Source: Kiritimatiellota bacterium
GTDB lineage: Bacteria; Verrucomicrobiota; Kiritimatiellia; JAAZAB01
Reading direction: 5' to 3'
Assembly (NCBI GenBank): GCA_026398415.1
Contig: JAPLSY010000032.1
Coordinates: forward strand, 62,001-126,000
Length of the DNA: 64,000 nt
In this document: positions 20,101 through 28,309 of the stretch, piece by piece
Layout of the letters: every line of letters begins with the position of its first letter
Numbering within the stretch: the stretch's first letter is position 1
Program-made: the position numbers and the translations under genes
Notes under the pieces: generated by a model
What the model saw: only the letters and a program-made list of their open reading frames with translations
Database searches by the model: none
What the model was told of the DNA's origin: nothing

Positions 20101-20236
20101 TATCCCGCTCGGCCTGGTGGTGGTCGGCGGCATGGCCTTCGCCCAGATCATAACGTTGTTTGTGACCCCCGGAATTTTCCTTTACATGGATAAAATCCAG
20201 GAACGCTTCTTTAAGCCGCGCACCGACCTGGAATAA
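17135..20236 (+). CDS. RND efflux permease, HAE-1/MdtB-MdtC-like (second system)
   Basis: 1033 residues, full length. Begins FSEIFIRRPILTTLVMV and contains PVNSLPTVDYPVIQVS, which is more typical of the MdtBC/MuxBC group than of AcrB. TM4 has GIVLAVGFLVDDAIVVLENT with the proton-relay Asp pair; TM10 has GLITKNGILMVDFAEQRR with the lysine. The large periplasmic loops are intact. It completes the outer membrane factor-adaptor-permease operon. Substrate unknown; MdtBC-type pumps export bile salts and beta-lactams. No terminator is evident in the 70-base gap before the next gene. Confidence 0.95.
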   Translation: MTFSEIFIRRPILTTLVMVVMAVFGVWAYFRLPVNSLPTVDYPVIQVSVFYPGASPATMASAVATPLENQFTQINGLQSMISDNKESFTTINLTFSLDRNVDLVAPDVQAAITRAQNNLPKDLPNPPTYQKYNPSDSPIYYLMLYSDTLSHGDLYDYANHIISKKLSMLEGVSQVQTFGAQRAVRIQFIPEQLAAYQIGVDELALALKAGTVNIPGGSLNGPSRTFSLEPQGQLRTGREYGELIIAYRNNAPVRLKDVANCIDSVTDDLVDIRYRKPGLPEKGMCVVMAVSRVSGANTVKVADMIDQTLEKARKELPRSISFETMHNGATPIRESIADVQVTVLIALVLVVLVMFMFLGRVRETIIPAIVLPISLLGTLILMLISNFSIDTLSLMGIVLAVGFLVDDAIVVLENTVRHMEAGMKPIPAAIQSMKEITFTVISTSVALIIVFTPLVFMSGAVGHNLREFALTVIYAVIVSTVVALTLSPMMCARIIQQHKAPNRAQRLITDTIAGLVRQYGKALTWQLHHKWMALLAWLFCILGTIVLFFVLPQDFLPKGDSSFIHGAMLMPQGASTAQMQSFQKQAMAIISEEPDVIQLGSVTGFQIGADQSMGFLFIRLRPPNERKYPIEYYTQKLMGRLMVLPSGFCYLQAMPVLKISSGAESTAVGSDYAYLLMGLNRDQVYATSRQLEMAMRGVPGFFSVQNNIKLTMPRLNMAINRDRASALGITAQTIEQSLALGYAGGYITQFTTDLDQYQVIPEIEKEHQRLPNDLNMLYLRSSVTGQLVPLKSVVDWKEEAGPQNVPHAQQQESATLSFSIPPGIPLGYAVNKMEEVAAKILPSGVYGKFTGDAQEFKRSIASLGILLFVAIFLKYIMLGILYESYIHPFTILTTLPVAVFGGLLTLLAFGSELSIYGYIGMFVLIGLITKNGILMVDFAEQRRREGMNSYDAIYDACLVRFRPILMTGLCAILGTMPIAMGYGADASSRIPLGLVVVGGMAFAQIITLFVTPGIFLYMDKIQERFFKPRTDLE

Positions 20237-20306
20237 AAATGTAGCGATCTGAATTAGAGTTTATGCTTTAATAAGACAGATTGCCCACGGCCACGAAGGA
20301 ACAATT

Positions 20307-21044
20307 ATGTCCATTCAAAAAGTCAGCGTGGTCATTCCCGCCCGGAACGAAGAGGCCACCATCGGCCCGGTCCTCGACGAACTGAATGCGGCCATCGCCC
20401 GTCTGCCGCGCTACCGGTTCGAAACCCTGGTCGTAGTGGATAATCCGCAGGATCTGACCATCGGCGTGGCCCAGGCCAGGGGCGCCCGGATCGTGTTGAA
20501 TCCACGCGCCATCGGCAAAGGCGCCGCGCTGGCCACTGGTTTCGACCAATCCACCGGCGAAGCCATCATCATTTTCGATTCCGATGGCTCCCACAACCCG
20601 CGCGATATCGGCATTTTCCTGGATGCGCTTGAGCGCGGCGCCGGCCTGGTGGTAGGTTCGCGTGTACTGGGCGGCAGCGACGACCATAACGTGATCCGGC
20701 TCTTCGGCAACGCGGTCTTCACGCTCATGTTCTCCATCCTTTTCGGCACGACCATCATGGACGTGTTGAACGGTTACAAGGCCTTTGTCCGCGATGTGGC
20801 CGTGGGCTACAAGCACAAGGCCAAGGGATTTGACTGCGAAATCGAAATTGCGGCCCGCGCCATCCGCCAGGGCTACCCACTGGTGGAGGTAGCAACCCAT
20901 GAAAACAAACGCTCCGGCGGCAAAATGAAGTCCCGCGCCTTACGGGACGGGTTTGCGATCATGCTGGCTGTCCTGCGCGAGGGGTTGGCCTACCGCGCCT
21001 GGCGGCTCTTCCACTGGCGCAAGCCGAATAACCGTGCACCGTGA
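20307..21044 (+). CDS. Family 2 glycosyltransferase (dolichol-phosphate-mannose-synthase-like)
   Basis: 245 residues. GT-A fold signatures: VSVVIPARNEEATI (about 5-18), NPRAIGKGAALATG (about 65-78), and IIFDSDGSHNPRDI (about 89-102), whose D-x-D is the metal/nucleotide site. Two weakly hydrophobic segments (about 130-155) replace long membrane anchors. DPM1-like enzymes transfer a sugar from NDP-sugar to polyprenyl phosphate for cell-envelope glycans. AAGGAAC lies just upstream of the ATG. Followed 21 bases later by the B12-binding radical SAM gene, with which it probably forms a transcription unit acting on a lipid-linked or envelope substrate. Confidence 0.9.
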   Translation: MSIQKVSVVIPARNEEATIGPVLDELNAAIARLPRYRFETLVVVDNPQDLTIGVAQARGARIVLNPRAIGKGAALATGFDQSTGEAIIIFDSDGSHNPRDIGIFLDALERGAGLVVGSRVLGGSDDHNVIRLFGNAVFTLMFSILFGTTIMDVLNGYKAFVRDVAVGYKHKAKGFDCEIEIAARAIRQGYPLVEVATHENKRSGGKMKSRALRDGFAIMLAVLREGLAYRAWRLFHWRKPNNRAP

Positions 21045-21065
21045 ACCTTTGAACCGACTTCATCC

Positions 21066-22460
21066 ATGAAGGTACTTTTCGTCTATCCCGATATCGGCGT
21101 GCGCGGCGGCGCCCGCAGTTACCAGTTCGGCATCGGCATGCTGAGCGCCGTGCTCAAGGCACATGGCCATGAGACCCGCCTGCATTATATGTTCGGGGCC
21201 TACGACCCCGCCCCGCTGAAGCAAACACTTGCGGCGTATCAACCGGATTTGATCGCGTTTTCCGCCGTCTCACCCCAGTTCCGGTTCGTGAAACAGATTT
21301 TCAAGGACCTTCAGCCCTTCCCGGCCTTCACGATTCTCGGCGGACACCATGCCACGCTCGCGCCGGAGTGCCTGGAATCCATCGAAGGCCTGGATGCCAT
21401 CTGCATCGGCGAGGGCGAATATCCGCTCCTGGAGCTGGCCGAGACGCTGCAAAAAGGCGGGGACCCCCGCGCCATCCGCAACTTATGGGTGAAAACCCGC
21501 GACTTTGGTCTTGTCAAAAATCCAACCCGCCCCTTCATGGAAGACCTGGATGCCCTGCCTTTTCCCGACCGCGAACTGTTTGACTACCAGCCGATCATTA
21601 ATTCCGATTTCCATACCGCGTTGTTCATGTTTTCGCGCGGATGTCCCTACGACTGCACGTTCTGCAGTAACCATGCCCTGCGCACCCGGCAGGAAGGCAA
21701 ATACGTGCGATTCCGCAGTGTGGCGAGTTGTCTCCGGGAAATCCGGGAAGTGCTGGGCCGTTATGCCGTGCGCTCACTCTATTTTAACGACGACTGCTTT
21801 ACCGCGCGCCGCGATTTTGTAGATGCATTTTGCGCGCGCTACAAACAGGAGTGCGCCCTACCCTTTGCCATCAATGCCCGCCCGGAGACGCTGAACGACG
21901 ACGTCTGCCGCGTGCTCAAAGCCGCCGGCTGTCACCGGGTCAGCATCGGGATCGAAAGCGGCAGTGAATCCTTCCGCCGGGAAGTCCTCGGGCGGCGCCA
22001 ATCCAATGACCGGATCGCCGAGGCGTTTGCGGCCTGCCGGCGCGCAGGGATCAAGACGAAATCTTTCAATATCGTCGGCTTCCCGCACGAAACGCCGGCC
22101 ATCTTCCAGGAAACGGTAGACCTCAACGCACGGATCCAGCCCGACAGCGTCATTATTGGTATCTTTGAGCCATACCCCGGCACGAAACTGGCGGAGGTGT
22201 GTCTGCAGGAAGGTTTTATTCCCAAGGACCAGCCCGACACCTGGTTCATGGGCCGGATGGATACCATCCTGACCATGCCCAATTTCCCGCGCCGTGAGAT
22301 TTTGCGCTGTTTCCGCAATTTTGCGTTTAACGTGTACAAACGTCACGCACCCCTCAAGGCACTTTTTTATAAAATTTATTATTCCCCGGTCGGCGAGCGT
22401 CTGATCCGTGCGCTCGCTCCCGTGAAGGATGTCCTGCGACGGCTGGTGATGGGGGTGTGA
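21066..22460 (+). CDS. B12-binding-domain radical SAM protein
   Basis: 464 residues. The N-terminal domain (1-140) matches cobalamin-binding domains of the B12-radical SAM class, with GGARSYQFGIGMLSAVLKAHG and LIAFSAVSPQFRFVKQI followed by ILGGHHATLAPEC, though no clear D-x-H-x-x-G base-off motif is seen. The radical SAM core begins at FSRGCPYDCTFCSNHAL (about 190-206), with the C-x3-C-x2-C cluster ligands, and SIGIESGSESFRREVLGRRQ is the usual GIESGS strand. A C-terminal tail with a basic helix follows. Members methylate or rearrange unactivated carbons, often in lipid or secondary-metabolite pathways. Substrate unknown; the neighbouring GT2 suggests an envelope lipid or glycan. Confidence 0.92.
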   Translation: MKVLFVYPDIGVRGGARSYQFGIGMLSAVLKAHGHETRLHYMFGAYDPAPLKQTLAAYQPDLIAFSAVSPQFRFVKQIFKDLQPFPAFTILGGHHATLAPECLESIEGLDAICIGEGEYPLLELAETLQKGGDPRAIRNLWVKTRDFGLVKNPTRPFMEDLDALPFPDRELFDYQPIINSDFHTALFMFSRGCPYDCTFCSNHALRTRQEGKYVRFRSVASCLREIREVLGRYAVRSLYFNDDCFTARRDFVDAFCARYKQECALPFAINARPETLNDDVCRVLKAAGCHRVSIGIESGSESFRREVLGRRQSNDRIAEAFAACRRAGIKTKSFNIVGFPHETPAIFQETVDLNARIQPDSVIIGIFEPYPGTKLAEVCLQEGFIPKDQPDTWFMGRMDTILTMPNFPRREILRCFRNFAFNVYKRHAPLKALFYKIYYSPVGERLIRALAPVKDVLRRLVMGV

Positions 22461-22718
22461 TCTGGAAGCACGTGAAGGGTTAAGCGAAGACCCCGTCACG
22501 GGCAGGGCGTGGACTTGTCCCGCGTTGCACGGTAGCGTGAAGACACACGTCGGGTGGCATATTCCCAATGTTTTAAGGGAAATTACAGAGGGACTTCCCT
22601 ATTACCCGCAGCGGAATCTAGCCTTATTCTCACGTTGAAATAACCGGCGAACACATAGGGTACAAAGGATATATATCGGTCCGGACTATTGCGCATCTTA
22701 TCCTGTTAATTTCACACC
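22461..22718. other. Intergenic gap between convergent genes
   Basis: 258 bases between the convergent radical SAM and aldo/keto reductase genes. No open frame, clear hairpin terminator or known RNA could be recognised by eye. Confidence 0.5.
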
Positions 22719-23618
22719 TTATTTCTTCCGCCAGCGTTCCCAGCAGCCCGGGCGGACGATCTTCTCCGGAAAAAGGGGCACAATTTCATCGATGCGGCGC
22801 ATGGTTGCCGAATCAAGGGGTCCCTTGCTGAAAAGCCTCACGTTTTCACGGAGCTGTTCAAGATTATCCACGCCCGTGAGAATGCTGTCGATCTCGCCGT
22901 GCGTCAGGACAAATCGCATGTAAAGCTCGGCCGCCGCCATGCCCTTTTCAGCGGCCAGCGCCTCCAGCTTGCGGCGAACAGGAATGACGTCCTTGAGCTG
23001 TTCGCTGATTTTCTCTTCGGACATGAGCAGCAAGCCCTGCAGATATACGCTCCGGCTGAAAAGCGCCATGCCTTTTGACTTGGCCTTGCCGATGAATCCG
23101 GTCGAGGTCAAACGCTTGTCCAGAATGTTGAATGGCAGCTGGACATATTCGGCGCCCGAGCCGAGGACCGCGTCAATAAAAGCGGTCGAATCGAGGGATA
23201 TGCCGGCCTTTTTGATCAGTCCCTGGTCCCGGGCCTTGAGGAGAATATCCATATATTTCACGTCGTCTTCCCGGTGGAAAAGACAACCGTCGAGTATGTC
23301 CTTGCCGAGTTTCGCCATTGAATTCCGGATTGAGCCGAAAATAAAATCCTCGGCCGCCTTGGCCGCAAGATTCTCGATGATCGGGACCTTGGTAATGACC
23401 AGCACTTTGGCGCTCAGGCCGAGCTCCTTCAGGGCCCGGCCGATGACCTCCTCGCTGTTGCCGTACGCGGCGGCAGTGTCGAGACAATTAACGCCGGAGG
23501 CGAAGGCCGCGCTAATTATGTCCCGGGACTTTGCATAACTCGGCTGGCCTTCCGTATTCGCGATTCCGTAGTTAAGACCGAACTGAACGGTTCCCAGCAT
23601 TAGTTTTGATATTTTCAT
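22719..23618 (-). CDS. Aldo/keto reductase
   Basis: 299 residues, a TIM-barrel NADPH-dependent oxidoreductase. The catalytic tetrad is visible: Asp and Tyr in CLDTAAAYGNSEEVIGRAL (about 45-63), Lys in VLVITKVP (about 72-79) and His in GCLFHRED (about 110-117). LTGVDNLEQLRENV near the C-terminus is the family's cofactor-phosphate loop. The start MKISKLMLGTVQFGLNYGI is typical of the bacterial subgroup acting on sugar or keto-aldehyde substrates. Immediately precedes, on the same strand as transcribed, nothing else in the operon; the AraC gene is upstream on the same strand and may be co-transcribed (68-base gap). Confidence 0.92.
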   Translation of the reverse strand: MKISKLMLGTVQFGLNYGIANTEGQPSYAKSRDIISAAFASGVNCLDTAAAYGNSEEVIGRALKELGLSAKVLVITKVPIIENLAAKAAEDFIFGSIRNSMAKLGKDILDGCLFHREDDVKYMDILLKARDQGLIKKAGISLDSTAFIDAVLGSGAEYVQLPFNILDKRLTSTGFIGKAKSKGMALFSRSVYLQGLLLMSEEKISEQLKDVIPVRRKLEALAAEKGMAAAELYMRFVLTHGEIDSILTGVDNLEQLRENVRLFSKGPLDSATMRRIDEIVPLFPEKIVRPGCWERWRKK

Positions 23619-23686
23619 TTTTGCTCCGTTTCTATTTGGCGGTATATCCGCGGTTAGTGGTCGGCGCCCGAGACTGATATATCTTT

Positions 23687-24592
23687 TTATGCCTGGGTCT
23701 GCAAGCGGTATTGGGACGGCGAAAGCCCGCTTGTTTTGCGGAAGAGTTGGGAAAAATACAGCGGATCACGAAAGCCAAGCCGCTGCGCCATGACGGCAAC
23801 AGGCAGGTCGGTGTCGCGGAGCAACAACTTGGCGCGGCTGATACAAACGGCATTCAGGTATTTCAGCGGCGGAATGCCGTATTTGGCCCGGAATACGCGG
23901 CAGAGATGCGCATAACTATAGCGCAAATGGCGCTCCATCAAGTCCGGGATCCGCAGGGTACTGTGCTGGTCCAGGTTCTGTTCAAGCAAATCTCTGACCC
24001 GCCGGGCGAGATTGGTATCTTTGCCGGCATCTGTTGCCTTCCCGGTTCGGGTATCCAGCAGTTCCAGGAGCAGTTCAAGCAACAATGCGCGGCTGATAAT
24101 GCGGTCATGTTCATTGGTGCGTACCTGCAATGAACAGAGGCGCTCGGCCAGTTCGTAAGCCCGCGGCGGCGAGAGGATCCGGCCGTGAATAATTTTCCGG
24201 GGCACGAATAAAGGCGCCCGGCGGCAAGCATTAAGCTGCGGTTTGGCCGGATGGAAGGTCATGGCCGGCGGGTTATTGTGGGAATCCTGATAAATCCAGT
24301 CAAAGTGCGACCAATAACGATGGCCGGGTTGCCCGGCTGTTTCCCACGAAGCATGGAGTTTGCCCGGCGGGACAACGATAAATGTGCCGGCCGGACAGGC
24401 ATAAGGTTTATTTTCAATTTCGACCACAAACCGGCCTTTGCTGAACAACACGAGTTCATGGTCGTAAATGACCCGCAGCGGTTCCGTCCAGTTGGACGGG
24501 ACTACGCTATGGGCCGTATATGACGGCATCGCTTCGCCGGGGCGCACCGGGCGAATGCACGGTGAAATGCGTTGAAGCCATTCATTCGGCAT
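23687..24592 (-). CDS. AraC family transcriptional regulator
   Basis: 301 residues. N-terminal cupin sensor domain: HELVLFSKGRFVVEIE (about 45-60) and GTFIVVPPGKLHA (about 68-80). C-terminal double helix-turn-helix (about 195-298), with LLLRDTDLPVAVMAQRLGF and DPLYFSQLFRKTSGLSPSQY, the standard AraC signature. The regulator diverges from the phosphomannose-isomerase-like gene at 24725; by position it is the likely sugar-responsive activator of the 24.7-29.4 kb cluster and perhaps of the aldo/keto reductase. No clear ribosome site before the ATG; a second ATG at residue 22 is possible. Confidence 0.93.
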   Translation of the reverse strand: MPNEWLQRISPCIRPVRPGEAMPSYTAHSVVPSNWTEPLRVIYDHELVLFSKGRFVVEIENKPYACPAGTFIVVPPGKLHASWETAGQPGHRYWSHFDWIYQDSHNNPPAMTFHPAKPQLNACRRAPLFVPRKIIHGRILSPPRAYELAERLCSLQVRTNEHDRIISRALLLELLLELLDTRTGKATDAGKDTNLARRVRDLLEQNLDQHSTLRIPDLMERHLRYSYAHLCRVFRAKYGIPPLKYLNAVCISRAKLLLRDTDLPVAVMAQRLGFRDPLYFSQLFRKTSGLSPSQYRLQTQA

Positions 24593-24724
24593 GGCATGCT
24601 TATATCATTTTTGCAATGGTCAGGTCAAGAATCTCCTGATTCACACAACCCGCCCAAAGCGTATACTGCCCGGCAATCAAAATATAAGCCCAAAGGCAAA
24701 CCAGCAATAGGAGGCAAATGGATT

Positions 24725-25939
24725 ATGACGACGCATAGCATACTGCAGCGGGCCATGGAACAAGGCCGCGGGATTTTGCGCCTGGCGCCGACCTGGGTGC
24801 CGCGGGTCTTTTGTGTGCCGGGGCGCCGGATCAAATTGCATCCGGATGATTATTACGCCCTGGGCAATGAACGCGGCGGTTTGGATGAACGCTGGCTGGC
24901 TTCAACCACGCCGGCGGATAATGGTCCGCTGACGTCGCCGGATGAAGGCTTGAGTTGGGTTGTATTCGAGGACCAGGGCCGGATCGAAAAAGCCTTGTTA
25001 CGCGACGCGGTAGCCGAGCTCAAGGAAAATTTGATTGGCGCGCGGCTCTGGAAAACTCACGGCCGCTGGCCGATGTATTCCAAGTTTTTTGATAATCAGG
25101 GCCCTTTGCCCCATCACGTGCATCATCGGGACGAGCATGCGCGGCTGGTGGGCCAACTCGGCAAGCCGGAAGCATACTATTTCCCGTCCCAGTTGAATAA
25201 TCACGGCGGCGACTTCCCCTATACGTTTTTCGGATTGGAACCCGGAACAACCCGCGCGCAAATTCGCGAATGCCTGGCTAATTTCACGAAAGGCGATAAT
25301 AAAATCACGAATTATTCGCGCGCGTATAAGTTGACGCCGGGCACGGGGTGGAATGTTCCGCCGGGCGTTCTGCATGCGCCGGGAAGCCTGTGCACTTACG
25401 AACCCCAAAAGGCGTCGGATGTTTTCGCCATGTATCAATCGCTGGTCAATAAGCAGGTTATTCCGGAGGCCTTATTATGGAAAAACACGCCGCCCGATCG
25501 CGCGGGGAATGTGGATTACCTGCTGGAAGTGCTCGACTGGGAACGTAATACGGACCCGCAATTTGTGGCCAGTAATTTCATGCCGCCGGTTCCCGTTAAA
25601 TCCCTGCCGGCCATGGAAGCGGAAGGCTATCGGGAATATTGGATTTGCTATAAGTCGAACGCGTTCAGCGCCAGCGAACTGACCGTATTGCCGGGCCGCT
25701 CCGTTACGGTTCGGGACCAGGCGGCCTATGGCATGATCATGCTGCAGGGGCACGGCCGGATGGGAACATGGCCGGTGGAAACACCGACCATGATCCGTTA
25801 TGGCCAATTAACGCAGGATGAGTTTTTTGTGAGCGAGGCCGCTGCCCTGGCCGGCGTACAAATTACGAATAATTCGACGACGGATCCCCTGGTAATGTTA
25901 AAGCATTATGGTCCCGAAAACCCGGCCCTGCATCTATAA
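24725..25939 (+). CDS. Cupin, phosphomannose-isomerase-like protein
   Basis: 404 residues. Type I phosphomannose-isomerase-like cupin: the metal motif HHVHHRDEHA (130-139), followed by GKPEAYYF (146-153), corresponding to the G-K-x-E-A-W-Y of PMI, and WNVPPGVLHAPGSL (about 222-235) for the second cupin box. Length exceeds typical 300-residue class I enzymes, with an extra C-terminal cupin-like domain (about 300-400). Probable role is sugar-phosphate or keto-sugar isomerisation. Start chosen at 24725 because AGGAGG (24709-24714) is ten bases upstream; a longer open frame to 24572 overlaps the AraC gene and lacks a site. An out-of-frame ATG at 24718 stops after six codons. Confidence 0.8.
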   Translation: MTTHSILQRAMEQGRGILRLAPTWVPRVFCVPGRRIKLHPDDYYALGNERGGLDERWLASTTPADNGPLTSPDEGLSWVVFEDQGRIEKALLRDAVAELKENLIGARLWKTHGRWPMYSKFFDNQGPLPHHVHHRDEHARLVGQLGKPEAYYFPSQLNNHGGDFPYTFFGLEPGTTRAQIRECLANFTKGDNKITNYSRAYKLTPGTGWNVPPGVLHAPGSLCTYEPQKASDVFAMYQSLVNKQVIPEALLWKNTPPDRAGNVDYLLEVLDWERNTDPQFVASNFMPPVPVKSLPAMEAEGYREYWICYKSNAFSASELTVLPGRSVTVRDQAAYGMIMLQGHGRMGTWPVETPTMIRYGQLTQDEFFVSEAAALAGVQITNNSTTDPLVMLKHYGPENPALHL

Positions 25940-26010
25940 GTCGCACGGGCCAATGTGGCCGCAACGCGTGACCGAAAATCCGGTCATAAATCCGCATGGA
26001 GAACAAAAAA

Positions 26011-28068
26011 ATGAATGATTGGTACAAGCATTGTTACGTAAGGCTCCTGATCGATAACCATATCAGCGAGGACGATCCGGCTTTCATGACGAAGTTCGAT
26101 CCCGCCCGGTACGTGGCCATGGTGAAGAAGGCCGGCATTGAATCGTCCATGGTTTACGCCGTCTGCCACAACGGCAACAGCTACTACCCCACGAAGGTCG
26201 GCCACATGCATGCCAACCTCAAGGGACGCGACATCTTCGGTGAAACGGTGAATCTTCTCCGCAAGGAGGGCATCGTGCCCATCGCGTATTACACCAGCAT
26301 TTATCATAACCATTCGGCCAAGAATCATCCGGCCTGGCGGATGCTGAACGCCAAAGGCGGCCGACAGTCCAGCGGGCGCTACTGGTGGAGCTGTCCCAAC
26401 AACGATGAATATGTCGCCTTCACGCTGGCGCAGATTGGCGAGGTGATCGCCTACGATGTTGACGGTATTTTTAACGATATGACTTTCTGGCCGATCATCT
26501 GCGTCTGCCCGAATTGCCGGACAAAGTATTTGAAGGAAACCGGCCGGGAGATCCCGGTCAAGCTGGACTGGCGCAGCAAGGAGTGGATCGACTTCCAGCG
26601 CTTCCGCGAACGCTCGCTGGCCGCGTTCACCCAGAAAATCACGGGCTTCATCAAATCGAAGAAAGCCATCACCGTGACGCATCAGACGAGCACGCTGATG
26701 GCGGGTTCGGGGCAGGCCTATACGCTGGGGATTGCCGCCGCCTGCGACTATACCTCCGGCGATTTCTACGGCGGAAAATACCAGCACATCCTCGGCGCAA
26801 AAGTGCTGGCCGCGATCTCGAAGAACATGCCCTACGAGTTCATGACCTCCCGCTGCGTAGACTTGCGCGACCACACCTCGATGAAATCAGAGGCGGAACT
26901 CACGGCGGAGGCGTCGGAGACGCTCGCCAATGCCGGCGCATATTTTTTCATCGATGCGATCAATCCTGACGGCACGCTTGAGCAGGATGTATATGACCGG
27001 CTCGGCGCGGTAGCGCGTAAACTTGCGCCGTTTACGGAAACCGTGAAACACCATGTGCCCGACATCGTCGCGGACAAGGCGCTCTATTATTCGTCCGCCG
27101 CCTACGTCGACGCCAATGCCACCGCCGATATCACGGGCGCCGCGCCGACCGGCGCCGAGATCATGTGCGCCGCTCCGGGCGGGAATCCTGCGGTGGAGGA
27201 GCTCGCGGGAACATCCGTTTTTTTAACGCGCGCGCATATTCCGTTTCGCGCGATATCGAGCGAAACGACAAATTATGAAGGCCTAAACACGATCGTGATG
27301 AACAATATTATGTACACCACGCCGGCGGAGAACGAGCGCATCCGCAAATTCGTCAAGGGCGGCGGCACGCTCATCGCCACCGGCCTGACATCGCTTTATA
27401 AACCGGATGGCGCCACCACCGGCGATTTTGGACTTGCCGATGTCTTTGGCGTTTCCTTCACCGGGGAAAAAGCAAAACGCTTCCATTATCTTTCATTTGT
27501 CGCCAAACACTGGCTGATATCCTGTAATGCGAGCGCGCCGCTGGTGAAGGCCAAAACAGCGAAGCTGATCGCAAAAATTATGGAACCGCTCTTTGACCCC
27601 GACTCTGCAAAATACGCCTCCATCCACAGCAATCCGCCGGGAGTCGTCACCGATTACGCCGGCCTTACCGCCAATAAATACGGCAAGGGACAATGTCTGT
27701 ATCTCTCCTCACCCGTTTTTTCGCTTCAGCATAACGCCCAGCAGACGTTCGGCACATGGCTTTTCAACGAGTATTCGCCGTCATCCCTGGTTGTCGCGAC
27801 CAACGCCCCGGAATGCGTGGAGCTAACGCTCCTTAAAAGCACGACCAGGAACGCGTATATTGCCGGATTTGTAAATTACCAGAAAGAACTGCCCAATGTG
27901 CCGGTGCGGGATCTTTACGCAACCATACGTTTGCCGGATGGCGTAATCCCAAAATCCTGTCGCCGCGTATCCGACAACAAGAAAATTGCCGTAAAAATCG
28001 AGCAAGGCGCGCTGCGCCTCGAAGTGCCTTGTCTGGAAACGATCGAAATGATCGAAGTGCTGTATTGA
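26011..28068 (+). CDS. GHL6-type putative glycoside hydrolase (second copy)
   Basis: About 685 residues, a paralogue of the protein at 2433. Shared features are VCHNGNSYYPTKVGHMHANL (51-70), GIFNDMTFW (152-160) and the cysteine cluster CVCPNC (164-169). The middle carries the glutamine-amidotransferase-like trimerisation domain (NTIVMNNIMYTTP and KFVKGGGTLIATG, about 425-460), as in GH42 beta-galactosidases. No signal peptide. Start at 26011 is preferred over the ATG at 25996 because GGAG lies nine bases before it. Follows the isomerase-like gene by 71 bases. It may be a cytoplasmic glycosidase acting on oligosaccharides imported by an unlinked transporter; no transporter for sugars is in the window. 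Confidence 0.8.
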   Translation: MNDWYKHCYVRLLIDNHISEDDPAFMTKFDPARYVAMVKKAGIESSMVYAVCHNGNSYYPTKVGHMHANLKGRDIFGETVNLLRKEGIVPIAYYTSIYHNHSAKNHPAWRMLNAKGGRQSSGRYWWSCPNNDEYVAFTLAQIGEVIAYDVDGIFNDMTFWPIICVCPNCRTKYLKETGREIPVKLDWRSKEWIDFQRFRERSLAAFTQKITGFIKSKKAITVTHQTSTLMAGSGQAYTLGIAAACDYTSGDFYGGKYQHILGAKVLAAISKNMPYEFMTSRCVDLRDHTSMKSEAELTAEASETLANAGAYFFIDAINPDGTLEQDVYDRLGAVARKLAPFTETVKHHVPDIVADKALYYSSAAYVDANATADITGAAPTGAEIMCAAPGGNPAVEELAGTSVFLTRAHIPFRAISSETTNYEGLNTIVMNNIMYTTPAENERIRKFVKGGGTLIATGLTSLYKPDGATTGDFGLADVFGVSFTGEKAKRFHYLSFVAKHWLISCNASAPLVKAKTAKLIAKIMEPLFDPDSAKYASIHSNPPGVVTDYAGLTANKYGKGQCLYLSSPVFSLQHNAQQTFGTWLFNEYSPSSLVVATNAPECVELTLLKSTTRNAYIAGFVNYQKELPNVPVRDLYATIRLPDGVIPKSCRRVSDNKKIAVKIEQGALRLEVPCLETIEMIEVLY

Positions 28069-28225
28069 TTCGGGGCGCGGATAACAACCCTGCGCTTTGC
28101 ATGCCCGGATTGGGAGACCATTTCATCCCGGCCGGCAATACCTTTCGCAGCCACTGCTGTTGCTTGCTGGCCGGCCCTCCAGCCAAGGATCGGGTCCTCT
28201 ATGCTGGGCAAACTACCGGCTTGCC

Positions 28226-28254
28226 AAAATCCTGTTCATCCTGTACATCCTGTC
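28226..28254. repeat. Three-unit 9-bp direct repeat
   Basis: ATCCTGTTC, ATCCTGTAC and ATCCTGTCG occur back to back in the 241-base spacer before the second URO-D-like gene. The 7-base core ATCCTGT is perfectly kept. Very similar ATCCTGTTC arrays are scattered through intergenic regions of many bacterial genomes. No open frame is seen in the rest of the spacer. Confidence 0.7.
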
Positions 28255-28309
28255 GGAAAACAACTTGAGTAGTTACCAAATCGCTTGCCGAACAATCTAA
28301 GGACATCCT

